NCBI GenBank assembly: GCA_013397075.1
Contig: VWZS01008816.1
Span: forward strand, 2,163,621 to 2,227,620
Length of the DNA stretch: 64,000 nucleotides
Reading direction: 5' to 3'
Origin: Rhabdornis inornatus
Lineage: Eukaryota; Chordata; Aves; Passeriformes; Rhabdornithidae
Below are positions 39,060 through 50,700 of this stretch, piece by piece. The position numbers were made by a program, and so were the translations under genes. Positions within the stretch are counted from its first letter, which is position 1. Each line of letters opens with the position of its first letter. The notes beneath the pieces were generated by a model that saw only the letters and a program-made list of their open reading frames with translations, had not been told where the DNA came from and made no database searches.

Positions 39060-39690
39060 TTCAGATTATTGATGGAAACATGAAACAGGATAGCCCCCAA
39101 GTTAAAACTCAGAGGAACCCCACTTGCAACTGGCATCCAGGTAGAGTACACACTATTAACCCCTTCCATTCAGATTCAACCACCCAGACAGCGCTCTACC
39201 AAGCTACTAATCCAGCTGTCTACACTGTTAACATCCCTCTCCAAATACAGAGATGCTCTGATGCTCTGATAAGCAGGGTTAAAAGCCTTTGAAGTCCTGG
39301 AAGAAGAAAACCACCATTCCCCTGCATCCATAAACACAGTTGCAAATGCTAAACTTGTAATAAAGGGTAGTCGGGTTAGTCAAGATTTATTTATCCTTAG
39401 TAAACTCATGATGACTATTACCCACCACTTTCACACAGCCAGTATGTGCTTTATTCACACAATAGTTTTACAAGGGGTGAAGTCTGGTTGATCAGGCCCT
39501 ACCTGGAGTTCCACTGACACTCCCACTCACCCTCTAATATGAGCACAACATCTGTCTGTCTGTTTCCAGTCATCAAGGGCCTCTCCTGGCTTCCATGACC
39601 AGTTGTAGATGATAGTAAACAACCTCACAATGACACGAGGTATCTCTGTGACTTTCTCATTAATAACAGTCTCAGGCCCTCTGCAGTCTC
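39060..39690 (-). mobile_element. Old CR1 LINE fragment, reverse-transcriptase region
   Basis: Antisense CR1 ORF2 text is recognisable but heavily diverged: 'agattattgatggaaacatg' followed by 'actcagaggaaccccacttg', then 'catccaggtagagtac', 'aaactcatgatgactattac', 'atagttttacaaggggtgaa' and 'caggccctacctggagttcc'. These occur in the order expected of the reverse-transcriptase coding region read backwards. Both ends are lost and no reading frame survives. The divergence implies an insertion older than the other CR1 copies here. Confidence 0.65.
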
Positions 39691-40169
39691 TCTGCCACAC
39701 AAAAAATACGGGCTTTAAATCTATGGCAAGCAGTAAACTTTCTGTGATGCTGTGTGTGCTCAGCAGCTAGATGCTTCTGTTCCCATCAAAAGAGGATCTC
39801 CATCTTGGTGCCAATAGTCTATCAAGGTCCAGCTCTCTCATAGATCCTCCTTAGGAGAGCTTGATCCTCTGTATGGCTATTATGGCACAGTATCCATGTC
39901 TATAAATCAGATTTCACGTAAGAGAAGCCTTTCTCTTACTCCAGAAAATCAAAAGCTTCAAGCCTGTCTCATCTTGCAGGTCTCTTTCCATAAGTCACTC
40001 AAACATAGACTCTCTATATATAGTCTTTCTTTCACTATGAAAAGAAGATCTTCCCGATGAGGGAAGAACTTAAGCTCTTCTCTCTGTAAAGTTCCTATGA
40101 AGCCCCAGTCAACCCTGTTTTATTCCTTTCTAATAGCACACAGCCTGCTCATCAGCCCCCCGTAATATT
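39691..40169. other. Unassigned sequence between CR1 fragments
   Basis: About 480 bases without a recognisable family. It could be decayed CR1 linking the flanking fragments, but I could not align it by eye. Confidence 0.35.
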
Positions 40170-41020
40170 TCACAGAATCATAGAATCGTTTAGGTTTGAA
40201 AAGACTTCTAAGATCATCTCATCCTCACTCTTTCACATAGTAGAAGAGAGTGATAAGGTCTCCCCTGAGACTCCTTTGCTCCAGGGTAAACAATCTCAGC
40301 TCCTTCTGCTGGTCCTGAAGAGGCTTACCCTCTAGACTCTTCACCACTCCATTTACCTTCTCTGGACACACTCCAGCACCTCAATGTCTTTCTTGCTTTG
40401 AGGGGCCCAGAAATGAAGGATTTGAGGTGGGGGAAAATCATTGCCCTGGTCCTACTGGCCATACAACTGCTGATAGAGNAAGATCATCTCATCCTCACTC
40501 TTTCACATAGTAGAAGAGAGTGATAAGGTCTCCCCTGAGACTCCTTTGCTCCAGGGTAAACAATCTCAGCTCCTTCTGCTGGTCCTGAAGAGGCTTACCC
40601 TCTAGACTCTTCACCACTCCATTTACCTTCTCTGGACACACTCCAGCACCTCAATGTCTTTCTTGCTTTGAGGGGCCCAGAAATGAAGGATTTGAGGTGG
40701 GGGAAAATCATTGCCCTGGTCCTACTGGCCATACAACTGCTGATAGAGGACGGGATGTCATTGGCCTTCTTGGACAACTGGGAGCCATGCTGACTCATGT
40801 TCAGCTGGCTCTTGACCAACACCTCCAGGGCCTTTTATTGCTGGGCACATTTCCAGCCACTCTTTCCCAAGTCTGTAGCATTTCTTGGGGTTGTTATGAC
40901 CCAAGTGGGGGACAAATTTCCACCCAGCAATGCAGCACTTTTACCACCACTCATTTCCTGTAAGTGAGACCACTGTGGTCCACAAGCAGTCCTAGCTGAT
41001 CCAGATCCAGAGCCATCTTC
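40170..41020 (-). mobile_element. CR1 LINE, 3' portion, with artificial-looking duplication
   Basis: It starts tcacagaatcatagaatcgt, the antisense of the CR1 3' terminus, and continues through 'ttgaaaagacttctaagatc', 'ctccagcacctcaatgtctt', 'cattggccttcttggacaac', 'atgttcagctggctcttgac' and 'ggggttgttatgacccaagt', all antisense CR1 ORF2/3' text. The copy is inflated by an exact 269-bp repeat around an N (see 40210-40748). Without that repeat the element is about 580 bp. Its upstream edge near 41020 is approximate. Confidence 0.85.
40210..40748. repeat. Exact 269-bp direct duplication flanking a single N
   Basis: 40210-40478 and 40480-40748 appear identical base for base, beginning aagatcatctcatcctcact and ending caactgctgatagag, with the only N at 40479 between them. 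The flanks continue normally on both sides as CR1. This is the pattern left when overlapping contig ends are joined by a nominal gap without merging, so the duplication is probably not biological. Confidence 0.9.
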
Positions 41021-41244
41021 TCATGACCCTCATCTAGGTCAGAGTCCCTGATATGCCCAGGTATCATCCCCAGACAGGAGACCATGCCCTCTGGAGCATC
41101 ACCACCTGAACTCCCACATAGCCTCCAGATGTTGCTGCCTGTTGTCTCTGGGTGTTCATACCATCATACCAGCCAGGTTGAGACCGTCCACCTGCCATGC
41201 ACTGTAGACTCGTTCTATACAGCAACCCAACAATCAAAAAGCAG

Positions 41245-41478
41245 ACCAAAAAACAAAAACAAAAACAAAAACAAAAACAAAAACAAAAACAAAAACAAAA
41301 ACAAACCAAAAAAAAAAACCAAAAAAACCCAAAACAAACAAAGAAACAAAACAAAACAAAAAAAAACCAAAAAACCAAACAAAACAAAAAAACCCCACCA
41401 AAACAAACAAACAAACAAACAAACAAACAAACAAACAAACAAACAAAAAACCAACAAAAAAAAACACAAAAAAAACAA
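41245..41478. repeat. A/C-only simple repeat, (CAAAAA)n then (CAAA)n
   Basis: From 41245 to 41478 the plus strand holds only A and C apart from one G at 41343. The left part is (CAAAAA)n, the middle is irregular A/C, and the right part is (CAAA)n. The complementary strand is T/G only, which creates open frames in several phases on both strands (for example lysine/asparagine/glutamine-rich and phenylalanine/cysteine-rich). None of these is a gene. Confidence 0.95.
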
Positions 41479-42268
41479 GGATTCACCAATTATGAAGGAG
41501 ATAACATCAATAAGGGATAAAAATCTGGAAAGTCCAAGTGCTGGATTTGCACCTAGGATGGAGAAACACTGTACATAATTACAGACTTGGAAGGGAATGT
41601 TTGGAGTGCAGCCCTGCAGAAAGGGATCTGGGGATGCAGCAGCAGCTCAGTGTGAGTCAGCAGTGTCAGTCCAGAAGGAAATTGTCATAAGATAAACCAC
41701 CACAGGGGGAACTTAAGATAATTACATCTCTTCGCCCACCTCACATTTACTATTAAATAAAATCCGTGTTATTGACTTAGGCATACGGTCTTCTCATTTG
41801 CACCTTAATTCAGGCAAAGGCATCTCTCACTAATCTGGTCATAACACACAGGAAGCATCCTACCTTTTCTAAAGCAATTGTCAGTTTTTTTTTCAGTCAG
41901 CACCTGGAGTAAGTTAGAATTCAATCAAATTTTCTGAATTCAAGTGTCTTGAGGCAACAGTTTACTGTTTGACCTACTTTCTTCAGAATAGTTCAGATAC
42001 ACATTCTGCATTCACAGGAACATTTTCAGTCCACTAGTGTCAAGATATTGAATATTGCCTAAGGTCTCGGTTGAGCTCTGACCTTTCTAATTATTCATTC
42101 AAAAATGATGCATCAAAATCTATAGCAAAGGTCTACTAAGGCAGACCCACAGGAAATCCAATCCATTTCTCTCTGGAAGGCCTTAATGAGAGCTGTCAGC
42201 TGGAACTGTAGATGCCACTGGAATGTATGAAGCTTATGTGCCATTCACAACTGAAATATAAATCCAGT
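41479..42268. other. Unique sequence, nothing recognised
   Basis: A purine-rich start (about 41585-41680, with gcagcagcagctcagtgtg) may be a CR1 scrap, but it is too short to assign. The rest is AT-rich single-copy sequence. Confidence 0.4.
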
Positions 42269-42862
42269 TGTGCTGGTTTTGGTATGGGTAGAGTTAATTT
42301 TCTTCACAATAGCTAGTACAGGTCTGTGTTTTGGATTTGTGCTGGGAACAAGATTGATAATGCTCATATTTTCCATATTGTTAAGAAGTGCTTGCACAGA
42401 ATCTTTTCTGCTTCTTGCATTGCCCTGACAGGAAGGAGGCCAGGGGTGCACAGGAATTTGGGAGGGGATAAATCTTGGACACCTGAACAAAACTGACCCA
42501 AGGGATATTCCACACGATATGGTATCCTGCTCAGCATATAAATATGGGAGAAGAAGAGGGAAAGGGGGACTTTTGAAGTGATGGCTTTTGTCTTCCCAAG
42601 TCATTGTTAAATATCATGGAGCCCTGAAAGCTTTCCTGGGGATGGCTGAACACTTCGCTGCCCATGGTCAGTTGTGAAGGAATTCTTTCTTTTTCTTTGT
42701 TTGCTTTATTTGTGTGTGTGGCTTTTGCTTTACTTATCAAATTATCATTACCTGAACCCACAAATTCTCTCCCTTTTACCCTCTTGATACTTTTCTGCAT
42801 TCAGCTGAGGGGGAAGAAACGTCTGTGTCAAGTTTCATTGCTAGCTGGGTTTAAAACACACA
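42269..42862 (+). mobile_element. ERVL-type solo LTR, plus strand
   Basis: It begins tgtgctggttttggtatggg followed by tagagttaattttcttcaca, the canonical start of this avian LTR family. It keeps a TATA box (catataaatatggg, 42535-42548) and a U5-like pyrimidine block (tctctcccttttaccctctt), and ends near ctgggtttaaaacacaca, the decayed form of ..ggtttaaaccacgaca. There are no internal viral genes. Frames at 42245-42604 (minus) and 42664-42984 (plus) mostly overlap the LTR and are by-products. Confidence 0.87.
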
Positions 42863-44812
42863 ATAACTCTGCATCTATGATTAACTTGAAAGAAACTCTC
42901 TTTTATCTCTATAATCTATGTAATTATGTAATTCTCTTTTTTTCTTTGTCATCTATGAGATTCTCTGTCTCTTTAAAGCTGTAAACTCTCACGGTAAGGT
43001 ATGCCTCAAAGTATGACTAGATAAAAATTATTGAATTTTCATCATTAGTTAAGACTTAGTCACTATCTTGATTGAAGTAATTATGCATGCACACCCACAG
43101 CTACAAAGAATCAGTGCTTATTGCCAAGAGTGGGATACCCACAGACTTCAGTTACTTCAGTATAAAGTGCTCACTACACTAAAATTAGTTCATATTAAAA
43201 ATATTTACTCCAATTTCCATCTTATAATGTAAATGTACTAAGGCATTCAGCTTGTTAACATTACATTGTCACTTAAAGTAATTCTCACTAGCCGACACCA
43301 TCTGTCAATGCCCAAATATTTTCCTTCCATTCAGGCTAGTTGAAAGTAACAGTAAAAACAGTCTGGTAGGGAAAAGAAATGTGCTAAATGTGCTGATGCA
43401 CATATATATCAAGACAAGCCATTTTTAATACTGCTTTAGTCCATAGCCAAAAATTAAGTTGTTGCTTTTGAAATTCAATTGAGGGAAAAGTGAAAAATAC
43501 TTGTGAAGATCTGGAACAACAAAGGCAAGGGAAGAATTTTCATTTACTGACATATAGAAGTGTTAAGATCCTGATTCCAATTACTTTAAAAGAAATCTTA
43601 GAGAAAGTAGAGATTAATTACTACAGTAAGTAGCAAACACTCCTAGGATTCTTCTATGTGTTAGCAACATTTGTGTTTCAGACCTTATCTTCCATGAACT
43701 AAAAGGAAAGAGTCACTTGGTTGAGTCTTTTTTTTTTTTTTGTTCTATTTATTCCAATGACACTTTTAATACACTGTAATTCTTTATAGAATTTTATATT
43801 CTCTTCCATTCCACATGTTCCAAGCGATCCCCATTCACTGTCCAGGTTCTACCCCTGATCCCAACTATCTTCTGTTTTCTAGTAATGATTTTCATGAAGT
43901 AATAGACAAAAAAGCAACAACCAGAAGGTTGTCTCCAGGAAGGTAAACTAGCTATGCTGGCATTTAAATCTACTTTTATTTGGCAGGGGAAGCATTTATA
44001 AATGCTTCTTTAAAACCATTTACATGAAGACTCTTAATATATCATTGAGGGAAGGGCCAGAATCTCCCTCTGGAACCATAGAGAGCCCAATAAAGTCTTT
44101 TCACTTGGTTTTGTTATCTGTATTGATTTCTGGTCTCAATTGCATTCAATTGCCTAGAAGACAAATAGCCTCAGTAACCAGCAGCTCTTTACATCAGTTG
44201 CCCTCTTACAAAGTCTCTTTTTCCAGCTGGAACAAGGAAAATTATTTCACCTCCAGTTTACTCAGAGGAATCTATGCAGAGGTAGATAATAGAAACAAAT
44301 ATAAAAGTTTATAGCAACCTTGTCAAGAAAGTGTGTGCTGTGACTAAACATTTTTCAGAGATATGGCTTGGGATTTATGGGCTAGGTGGTGATGGAATGT
44401 TCTTCTTAAACATTTTTCTCTTATTCATATATTGTTGAGTTGGTGGCAATAAGGGAAGCTATGGTGAAATAACCTTTCCATGTTGCAGCACTGATCACTA
44501 GCTCACCAGTTACATACCATTAAACAAGGGGGTTTATACTTTTCTCCCATAAATTGACTTTTCTACCAGTTTTAGGCTCAGTGCTTGCTACTAAGCCCAG
44601 GAAGAATATTCTATTCATTCAATTTAATGAGCATTGGATTACCTTGCTCTTGAATGTACTAAATTAGTATTTTGGTGTTGAAAATGCCAACACTGAGGAA
44701 GGAAATGGAATTTCAGTTTAAAATTAAAAGACCATAATTTGAATATCCCATCACACCCTGGTGTTAAATACGGCTTTCTTTAAACATCTCTAAATTACAA
44801 AGTTGTTTTCAG
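42863..44812. other. AT-rich unique sequence, nothing recognised
   Basis: No repeat family or exon was recognised. A T-run lies at about 43729-43741. The open frame at 44024-44314 has no identifiable domain. Confidence 0.5.
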
Positions 44813-45588
44813 TGCTGTGGTTTGACATAAAGCAATACTACACGAGTGAGTAGAATTAACCAACTGCTCAAATAAATATACCTGTTCAGGGTTGAATTGT
44901 TCCCTTTTCTTTCTGTGGAATTTTCTCCATCGTTATGCTAAGTATTTGTGGCTACACCTTAGTAGATATAGTTTTTCCCTCGCAGGGGGTAGGGGATAAG
45001 GGGAGACCGGAAAAGTGGGACAGGGGCCTGGGCGCACTCTCTCGCTGGCTCGTGGGGTGGACTGAAGACGGCTGGCGCTCCTACCGAGCATCTTCCCTGC
45101 CATCCCAACGCCAGGAGCCACGTTCCCTGCTGTCGGACATCGCACTGCTGCCTTCCTGCTTCGTTCTACTACCTCCGGAGACTCGGCTGGGCCACAACTG
45201 ACACCGTGAGGAGGGAGTCTCCCCTCCATCCCCCTCTCACACCTGGGCCGCCGCCGCCACCATCACCCAGCCCCCTTCAGCTGCACGGGACCTGCCCTGC
45301 CCACACAGCACCGGGAACTGAGCGCAGAGAGAGAGGGCCTGTGGCCAGAGGGACTCGAACTGAGCTCTACTGTTCTGTTTTGTTGTCGATCTTTATAGCT
45401 GTTGTTGTTTCTGCTGTTTGCCTTGTTAGATATATTAGTAAATAACTGTTATTCCTATCCCCGTATCTTCTGCCTGAAAGCCTCTGATTTGCAACTATAA
45501 TAATTAGGGAGGGGGGTTGCATTCTCCATCTCAGAAAAAGGGGTTCTTGCCTTTCTTTAGCAAATACCTGTCTTTCAAAACAAGACAA
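44813..45588 (+). mobile_element. ERV LTR with GC/CpG-rich core
   Basis: It starts near tgctgtggtttgacataaag and ends near cctgtctttcaaaacaagaca. The core at about 44985-45360 is strikingly GC- and CpG-rich for this window ('ctgggccgccgccgcc', 'tcggctgggccacaactgac'). It is followed by a T/G-rich block (tgttttgttgtcgatcttta, 'gctgttgttgtttctgctg') and an AATAA-type signal in agtaaataactg. It matches a widespread songbird LTR that I recall as highly conserved. Proline-rich frames at 44935-45445 on both strands come from the GC-rich core. It may be one of the younger insertions here because CpG sites survive. Confidence 0.78.
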
Positions 45589-47460
45589 TACCCTAATTCT
45601 GGTTTATATTAACATGATAGTTGTAAATGATAACATCAAAAAAATTGTAATTATTTTTATCATCAGAAAAAATACCTTGATTCTCTTCTTAAGTAAGACT
45701 TTATATATAGAAGGAAATAGTAGTTCTGTGTGACTGAAGATGACATTAGGCAATGCTGCAAATATTTGAAGAAAACAAACCCAAGATACCAAGAGCTTTG
45801 GAAATAATTTTTCTTCAGCGAAAAAAAAAAATCACCCAAACACAGAAACACACATTTATATACATGCATGTCTTTGGATATACTTGCATCTCAGCCGAAC
45901 ACCTGTTGGGAACATGAAAACTCACACTGACTTTTTGTGCTGTTCATTTTCTAGTTTTCATACCTATGAATAAATAACTGGAAGTGTTTCTAATGGGAGT
46001 TCAATCTGCTGATAGCAAAGGCTATGAAAAAATATATGGCAGTTTCCCAATTTCCAGCTGATAAACAGATGACTCTTTTTTTAAAGAGGTTTACAATGAG
46101 TTTCAAGAAACAAAGCTATCAAATAAAAAATTAAGCTGCAAAGTGACAAGATATAGAATATATGACTGTTCACAACAATGGTATTTATTGACTGACTCAC
46201 CAAATATGCAGCAACAATTTATCAAATGTTTCGGAGACCAGAATGATTTCTGTGCAATGCTTTGGTTTAAAAACCAATTTTCTTTCCAGAAAAGCTATTT
46301 TTGGCATGTCATTTTGAATTCTGTATCACTGCTTGAAGATATTTTAAAACACATTTCTATGTTACCGGAAAATATTGCAGCATTTTAGCCAAAAAGGGAT
46401 CTTGACATCTGCCATTTATAAACAGAGATTTCTAGACAGAAATAAGAAGAGAAACCAACCCAGTTTTGACCTAAGACATTATTTAATTAGTACTGCATCA
46501 CAAATGTGAGATCGTATTTTGAGCTGTCCCATGAGACTCAGATGATCCGTTAAGAATGTCATTTTTTGACCAGAGGCAGAGATTATGTCCACCACTTACA
46601 TCCTTGTTCTCCTAGACCTATGCAGAAAATCCATGTTTTTATATTTGAAGGATAATTAGTGATTTACTTCTTCCCAGGTATCCAGCTAGCCAATTTTTAC
46701 AAGGCTGCACAAGAGGAAAAGCTGTCTTGCCCTAGAAAGTGATCATTTTGTGATATGAAGCGTGAACTTTCCTTTATTAAATTTGTGATGTTAGACATCA
46801 AGTCTATTCTTCAGGCTGATATTCATATACATCTAAAGAGGTAAATTTCCTCCTCTCCCTCCCCCAGCTGTCCACTTGTTTCAATATTATTTGTTCTTTT
46901 CTGATGCATGAAAATATAAAGGATCTCCCAAAGCCAATCACTATAAACTTAGTCATTCTGCATGTCTAAGTTAGCTGTCCTTGGTTTTTTAATTTTGTGC
47001 TATCTAGTGACCCTAAATTTTATATAAAACTTTAGTTAAAAAATTACTTCCATTTCTCTGTGTCATGTCACATTTTCAAACTGATACTTCTTAAAAGTGG
47101 GGGACTGATTAGGTACATTACTGAACAACTAATTGTGCCTGGAAGAAAGAAACACATGCATAGAAATAACTATTTTGTTCTTTTTAAACGACTTTAGATA
47201 ATTCTGTTTTCTCTGTAGAAGTTCTAGAAATGCAGATATATTCCCAGGCAAAAAGTCTATTAGATAAAAGTGGTATTAAAAAGTTAGGGACTTCAGAAAA
47301 GGTTTTGCNNNNNNNNNNNNNNNNNNNNNNAATAATAAAAGTATAACCAGATACATTACACAATTTTTCCAAAGCATGTAATACTAAACTATTTCTGCTC
47401 CAACTCAAGCCACTGACCGTAGGATAGGAGTAAGGTTATGCCATAACTGAGTGTTCTGTT
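45589..47460. other. Unique sequence with a 22-base gap
   Basis: AT-rich single-copy sequence containing an N-run at 47309-47330. No gene or repeat family was recognised. Confidence 0.5.
47309..47330. other. Sequence gap (22 N)
   Basis: Twenty-two undetermined bases between ggttttgc and aataataaaa, about 130 bases before the purine microsatellite. The true gap length is unknown. Confidence 0.99.
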
Positions 47461-47727
47461 AGAAAAAAGGAAAAAAGAAAAGAAGAGAAAAGAAAAAAGA
47501 AAAGAAAAAAGAAAAGAAAAAAGAAGAAAAGGAGAAGGAGAAGGAGAAGGAGAAGGAGAAGGAGAANCAAGGCAAGGGAAAGAGAAAGGAAAGGGAATGA
47601 GAAAGAAAGAGAAAGAGAAAGAGAAAGAGAAAGAGAAAGAGAAAGAGAAAGAGAAAGAGAAAGAGAAAGAGAAAGAGAAAGAGAAAGAGAAAGAGAAAGA
47701 GAAAGAGAAAGAGAAAGAGAAAGAGAA

Positions 47728-47762
<35 letters not shown>

Positions 47763-47764
47763 AA
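47461..47764. repeat. Purine microsatellite: GAAAA, GGAGAA and GAGAAA repeats
   Basis: The plus strand is almost entirely A and G. Irregular AAAAGA-type repeats (47461-47530) pass to (GGAGAA)n (47531-47566), a single N at 47567, and a short interruption. A hexamer (GAGAAA)n array then runs within 47599-47764, which is uninterrupted purine for 166 bases. The complementary strand is all pyrimidine. Repeat-derived Lys/Glu and Ser/Phe or Ser/Leu open frames cover it on both strands and are not genes. Confidence 0.97.
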
Positions 47765-50700
47765 CTTTTAAGAGGCATAGATTTTCTGTAAAGAAGTACA
47801 TTCTACGTATTCATGTCAGTCTATTCAACACAATCAGATTTCCTTTTTCATTCAGTCAAGGAAGGTTCATGAGAACAAATTTAAGCAAGGTCATACTGTA
47901 TGATACTGGAAAGCAGAAAAAGTTACAGGGTCAAAGTCTCAACTGAGTTTAAATGCACTCTAAAATTTCAAGGTAAATGAGTCTTTATTACTTTATATCA
48001 GCTGGTGATCTGTAGCCTTATTTTTTACGTTAACCCATAACAACAGAACTTTTTTCCTTACCTCTGAATCTTTAGAAGAATAAAGTAAAAGTCTGAGTCT
48101 TACAAGAGCAGATATTTGATATTATTGACAACAATTTGCTTTGTTACTCAAAGCATCTCACTGAAATATTCCAGTCATCACGTAATTTAAACACTGAATT
48201 AGCCAACAATCATCTCTGCAAGTAGAAACTTGTTCTATATTCTCTGTACTTTACCAAAGTTCAAAGGAAAGACAGAAATGTGCATTTATTGTGGACAGTG
48301 TGCAAGGCTGAAGTAATCAAAGTTAAGATTTGCTTTACATCAATCTAGTCTTTCAAATTACTGAAGCTCTATCTGAAAGCTCCTGACACCCTGAAAGAAA
48401 TATAAAATAATCAGCTATCTATCCCTTTCTTGTCTTAGAGTAGTGCCAGAGAAGAAAGAAAAAATTACAGCAGCAATCATATGTATTAAATCATCAGTTC
48501 AACGTCTCCAAGACGGTATTAAACAATTTTCTTCTGTATAGAAAAAAAAAACATACAGCATTTATACAGAACAAATTTTCACAAAAGGACAGGTTTTCCC
48601 TTCAAATAGGATAGACCCTAATGTGTAATGTAAAGAGGTAGAAGCTTTACAAAAGCTTCAGCAAAATGCAAGTATACTGTGAGATACAGAACGTGGGCCT
48701 GAATCTTTGGCAGAATAAAATTACAGAAATGTTAAGAGATGGCAAGTACTCAGCATCCATTTGCATACAAGGATGTGCACTGGAGAGTCATGAGCCCAAC
48801 CTTTTCACCATAGAAAAGCATGATTATCCTCAGTGTGTTAGATTGCACCTTTCATGGAACCTGCAGAGTGGACAGGTGCACATAAAATATACTCCAGCAA
48901 AAATAAGCATCAGAAGCTTATCTGTGCTTCTCTGCAGCAAAGACACTCTGAACTCAAATACAACATGTCTAATAGCTACCAGGGTCGAAAGAAATACAAA
49001 ACTCCTGCAGATCTCAGGGTTGCATTTCCTATACCAGTATTCAGATTCAACACACACATTTCAAGCAATATCTTTAAAAATCTGATGAGGCTAAGGCCTG
49101 CAATAAAAAGTACGAAAGAAATTTAACTTGTACCAGTGGAAGTTCACAAAAAATCACCTGAGGATCTGCAGTGAAGTGCTTCCTAACCCCAAATCTGTAA
49201 TATCCAAGATCTGTAATTGAACACACACTTTAACCTAGCTTTTAGCTCACAACCTCTTTTTATAGGAAGTAAAATTACGCTTCCTAATTTATAAGATGCA
49301 ATTCAGCTTTTGCAAATAAAACAGCAGTAAGTGCAGAGTCATAGATAAGCCAATTTTTAAAATGTAAAATTAGTTTGATGTAATCTTTCTTAAGTAACTG
49401 GAACTTTGAATATTCAGTATATAAGTAATCAATGCTGATGTTAATTCCTCAGATATGGATCCTTTCTGTAGCAGAGGAGCACTGCACCATCTGTGTATAA
49501 ACTTGACACTAATTGTTAGTACAACCAACAATAAAGTAGATTATCCAGACTTAATTATAATAAATACAAGTAAAATTGAAGACAACCTTTTCATGCCCTC
49601 CCTTTCGCACTACCTAATAAAGCACAAAATATTTCAAACAGAATGAAATCTTCTTTTTCAAACACGCTGTTCACAAGCATATTGAAGAAACTCAGTGTGC
49701 CATTGCTCCATATTATCCCTCCTTGATTATAGCCAATGATGATGACAGGATTTCAAGCACAATGGATTTTGTTCCAGGCTATGAGGCAGAATATAATAAA
49801 TCCTTTTAATAAAATAGACATTTCAAAGACATATAAGAAAAACACCAACAACCACAAGATTTTTGAGTTTCCAAGTGTAACACTATTACTTTTCCAGGGT
49901 GATAAAAAAATAATTACATTTTTTGTATCCCAAGGCTTTGCTTTTGCTAGTAAAAGATACCTGGCCAGGTCCTAACTTTGAGTGCTGATATATGATCATA
50001 TATATCGTCTTACTCTTTGCCTGTGCCTTGGCATGGAGCATACCAAATTAGCACCTTCCCAGACAACACTTGTACAAAGACTAGGGAATGACATGGGCCA
50101 GGGGGTCTTGAAGCAGCCGACATGGAGGAGATCATGTGATTTTTTAAGGAAAGTGAGCTAAACTCTGAAGTCAGCATTATGATTTCCCTGAAAAAAAAGT
50201 TGTTTGAAAAGATTCCTCAAAGCCACCACTACTCAGTGGCTCACTAGCAACGAGGTCAGACTCAGTTGAGACAGGGAAACAGAAGCTGATCAGAAGGAGG
50301 AGGAGAGAAATCTTTCTTACTGCATGCAGATCAAGCTTAATTTCTTCTTTATTTTTCTGTACCTATATCAGATATTTGTATCTTCTGCCTGGTTTTATAT
50401 GCTGTCAATAACATTTTGAGTTAGGTTAGTCCAAGTGTGATTTAAGATGCCTGGTTAGTACCAATACACTGTTCCTCAAAGGCATGCCAAATGTAGAAAC
50501 TAAGACTCTGGAATATTTTGCTGTCCCAAAGAGCTTCAGCTTCCTATAATTCAAAGCATTCAAAGGGTAGCTGAATTTAAGATAAATAGGAATGGTGAAG
50601 AGGTGATACCACTGGGGTTAAGGGAAGCAGACACATCCCCCAGCATCCTTTGTAGCATGGAAAGGTCTTTGCATGCAATAAGATATGAGTGTGCACATAT

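Noticed and set aside
41064..41578. Long open frames on both strands, up to 164 codons
   Set aside because: They translate the A/C-only simple repeat (Lys/Asn/Gln on one strand, Phe/Cys/Leu on the other) and have no independent coding evidence.
44933..45445. Proline/arginine-rich frames on both strands
   Set aside because: They come from the GC-rich core of an LTR; no start context, splice or domain evidence supports them.
47389..47801. Ser/Phe, Ser/Leu and Lys/Glu open frames
   Set aside because: They are created by the purine hexamer microsatellite; several phases are open simultaneously, which is typical of simple repeats.
48666..49085. A 139-codon plus-strand frame with an overlapping antisense frame
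   Set aside because: No domain recognised. The presence of open frames on both strands over the same bases suggests simple lack of stops rather than selection.
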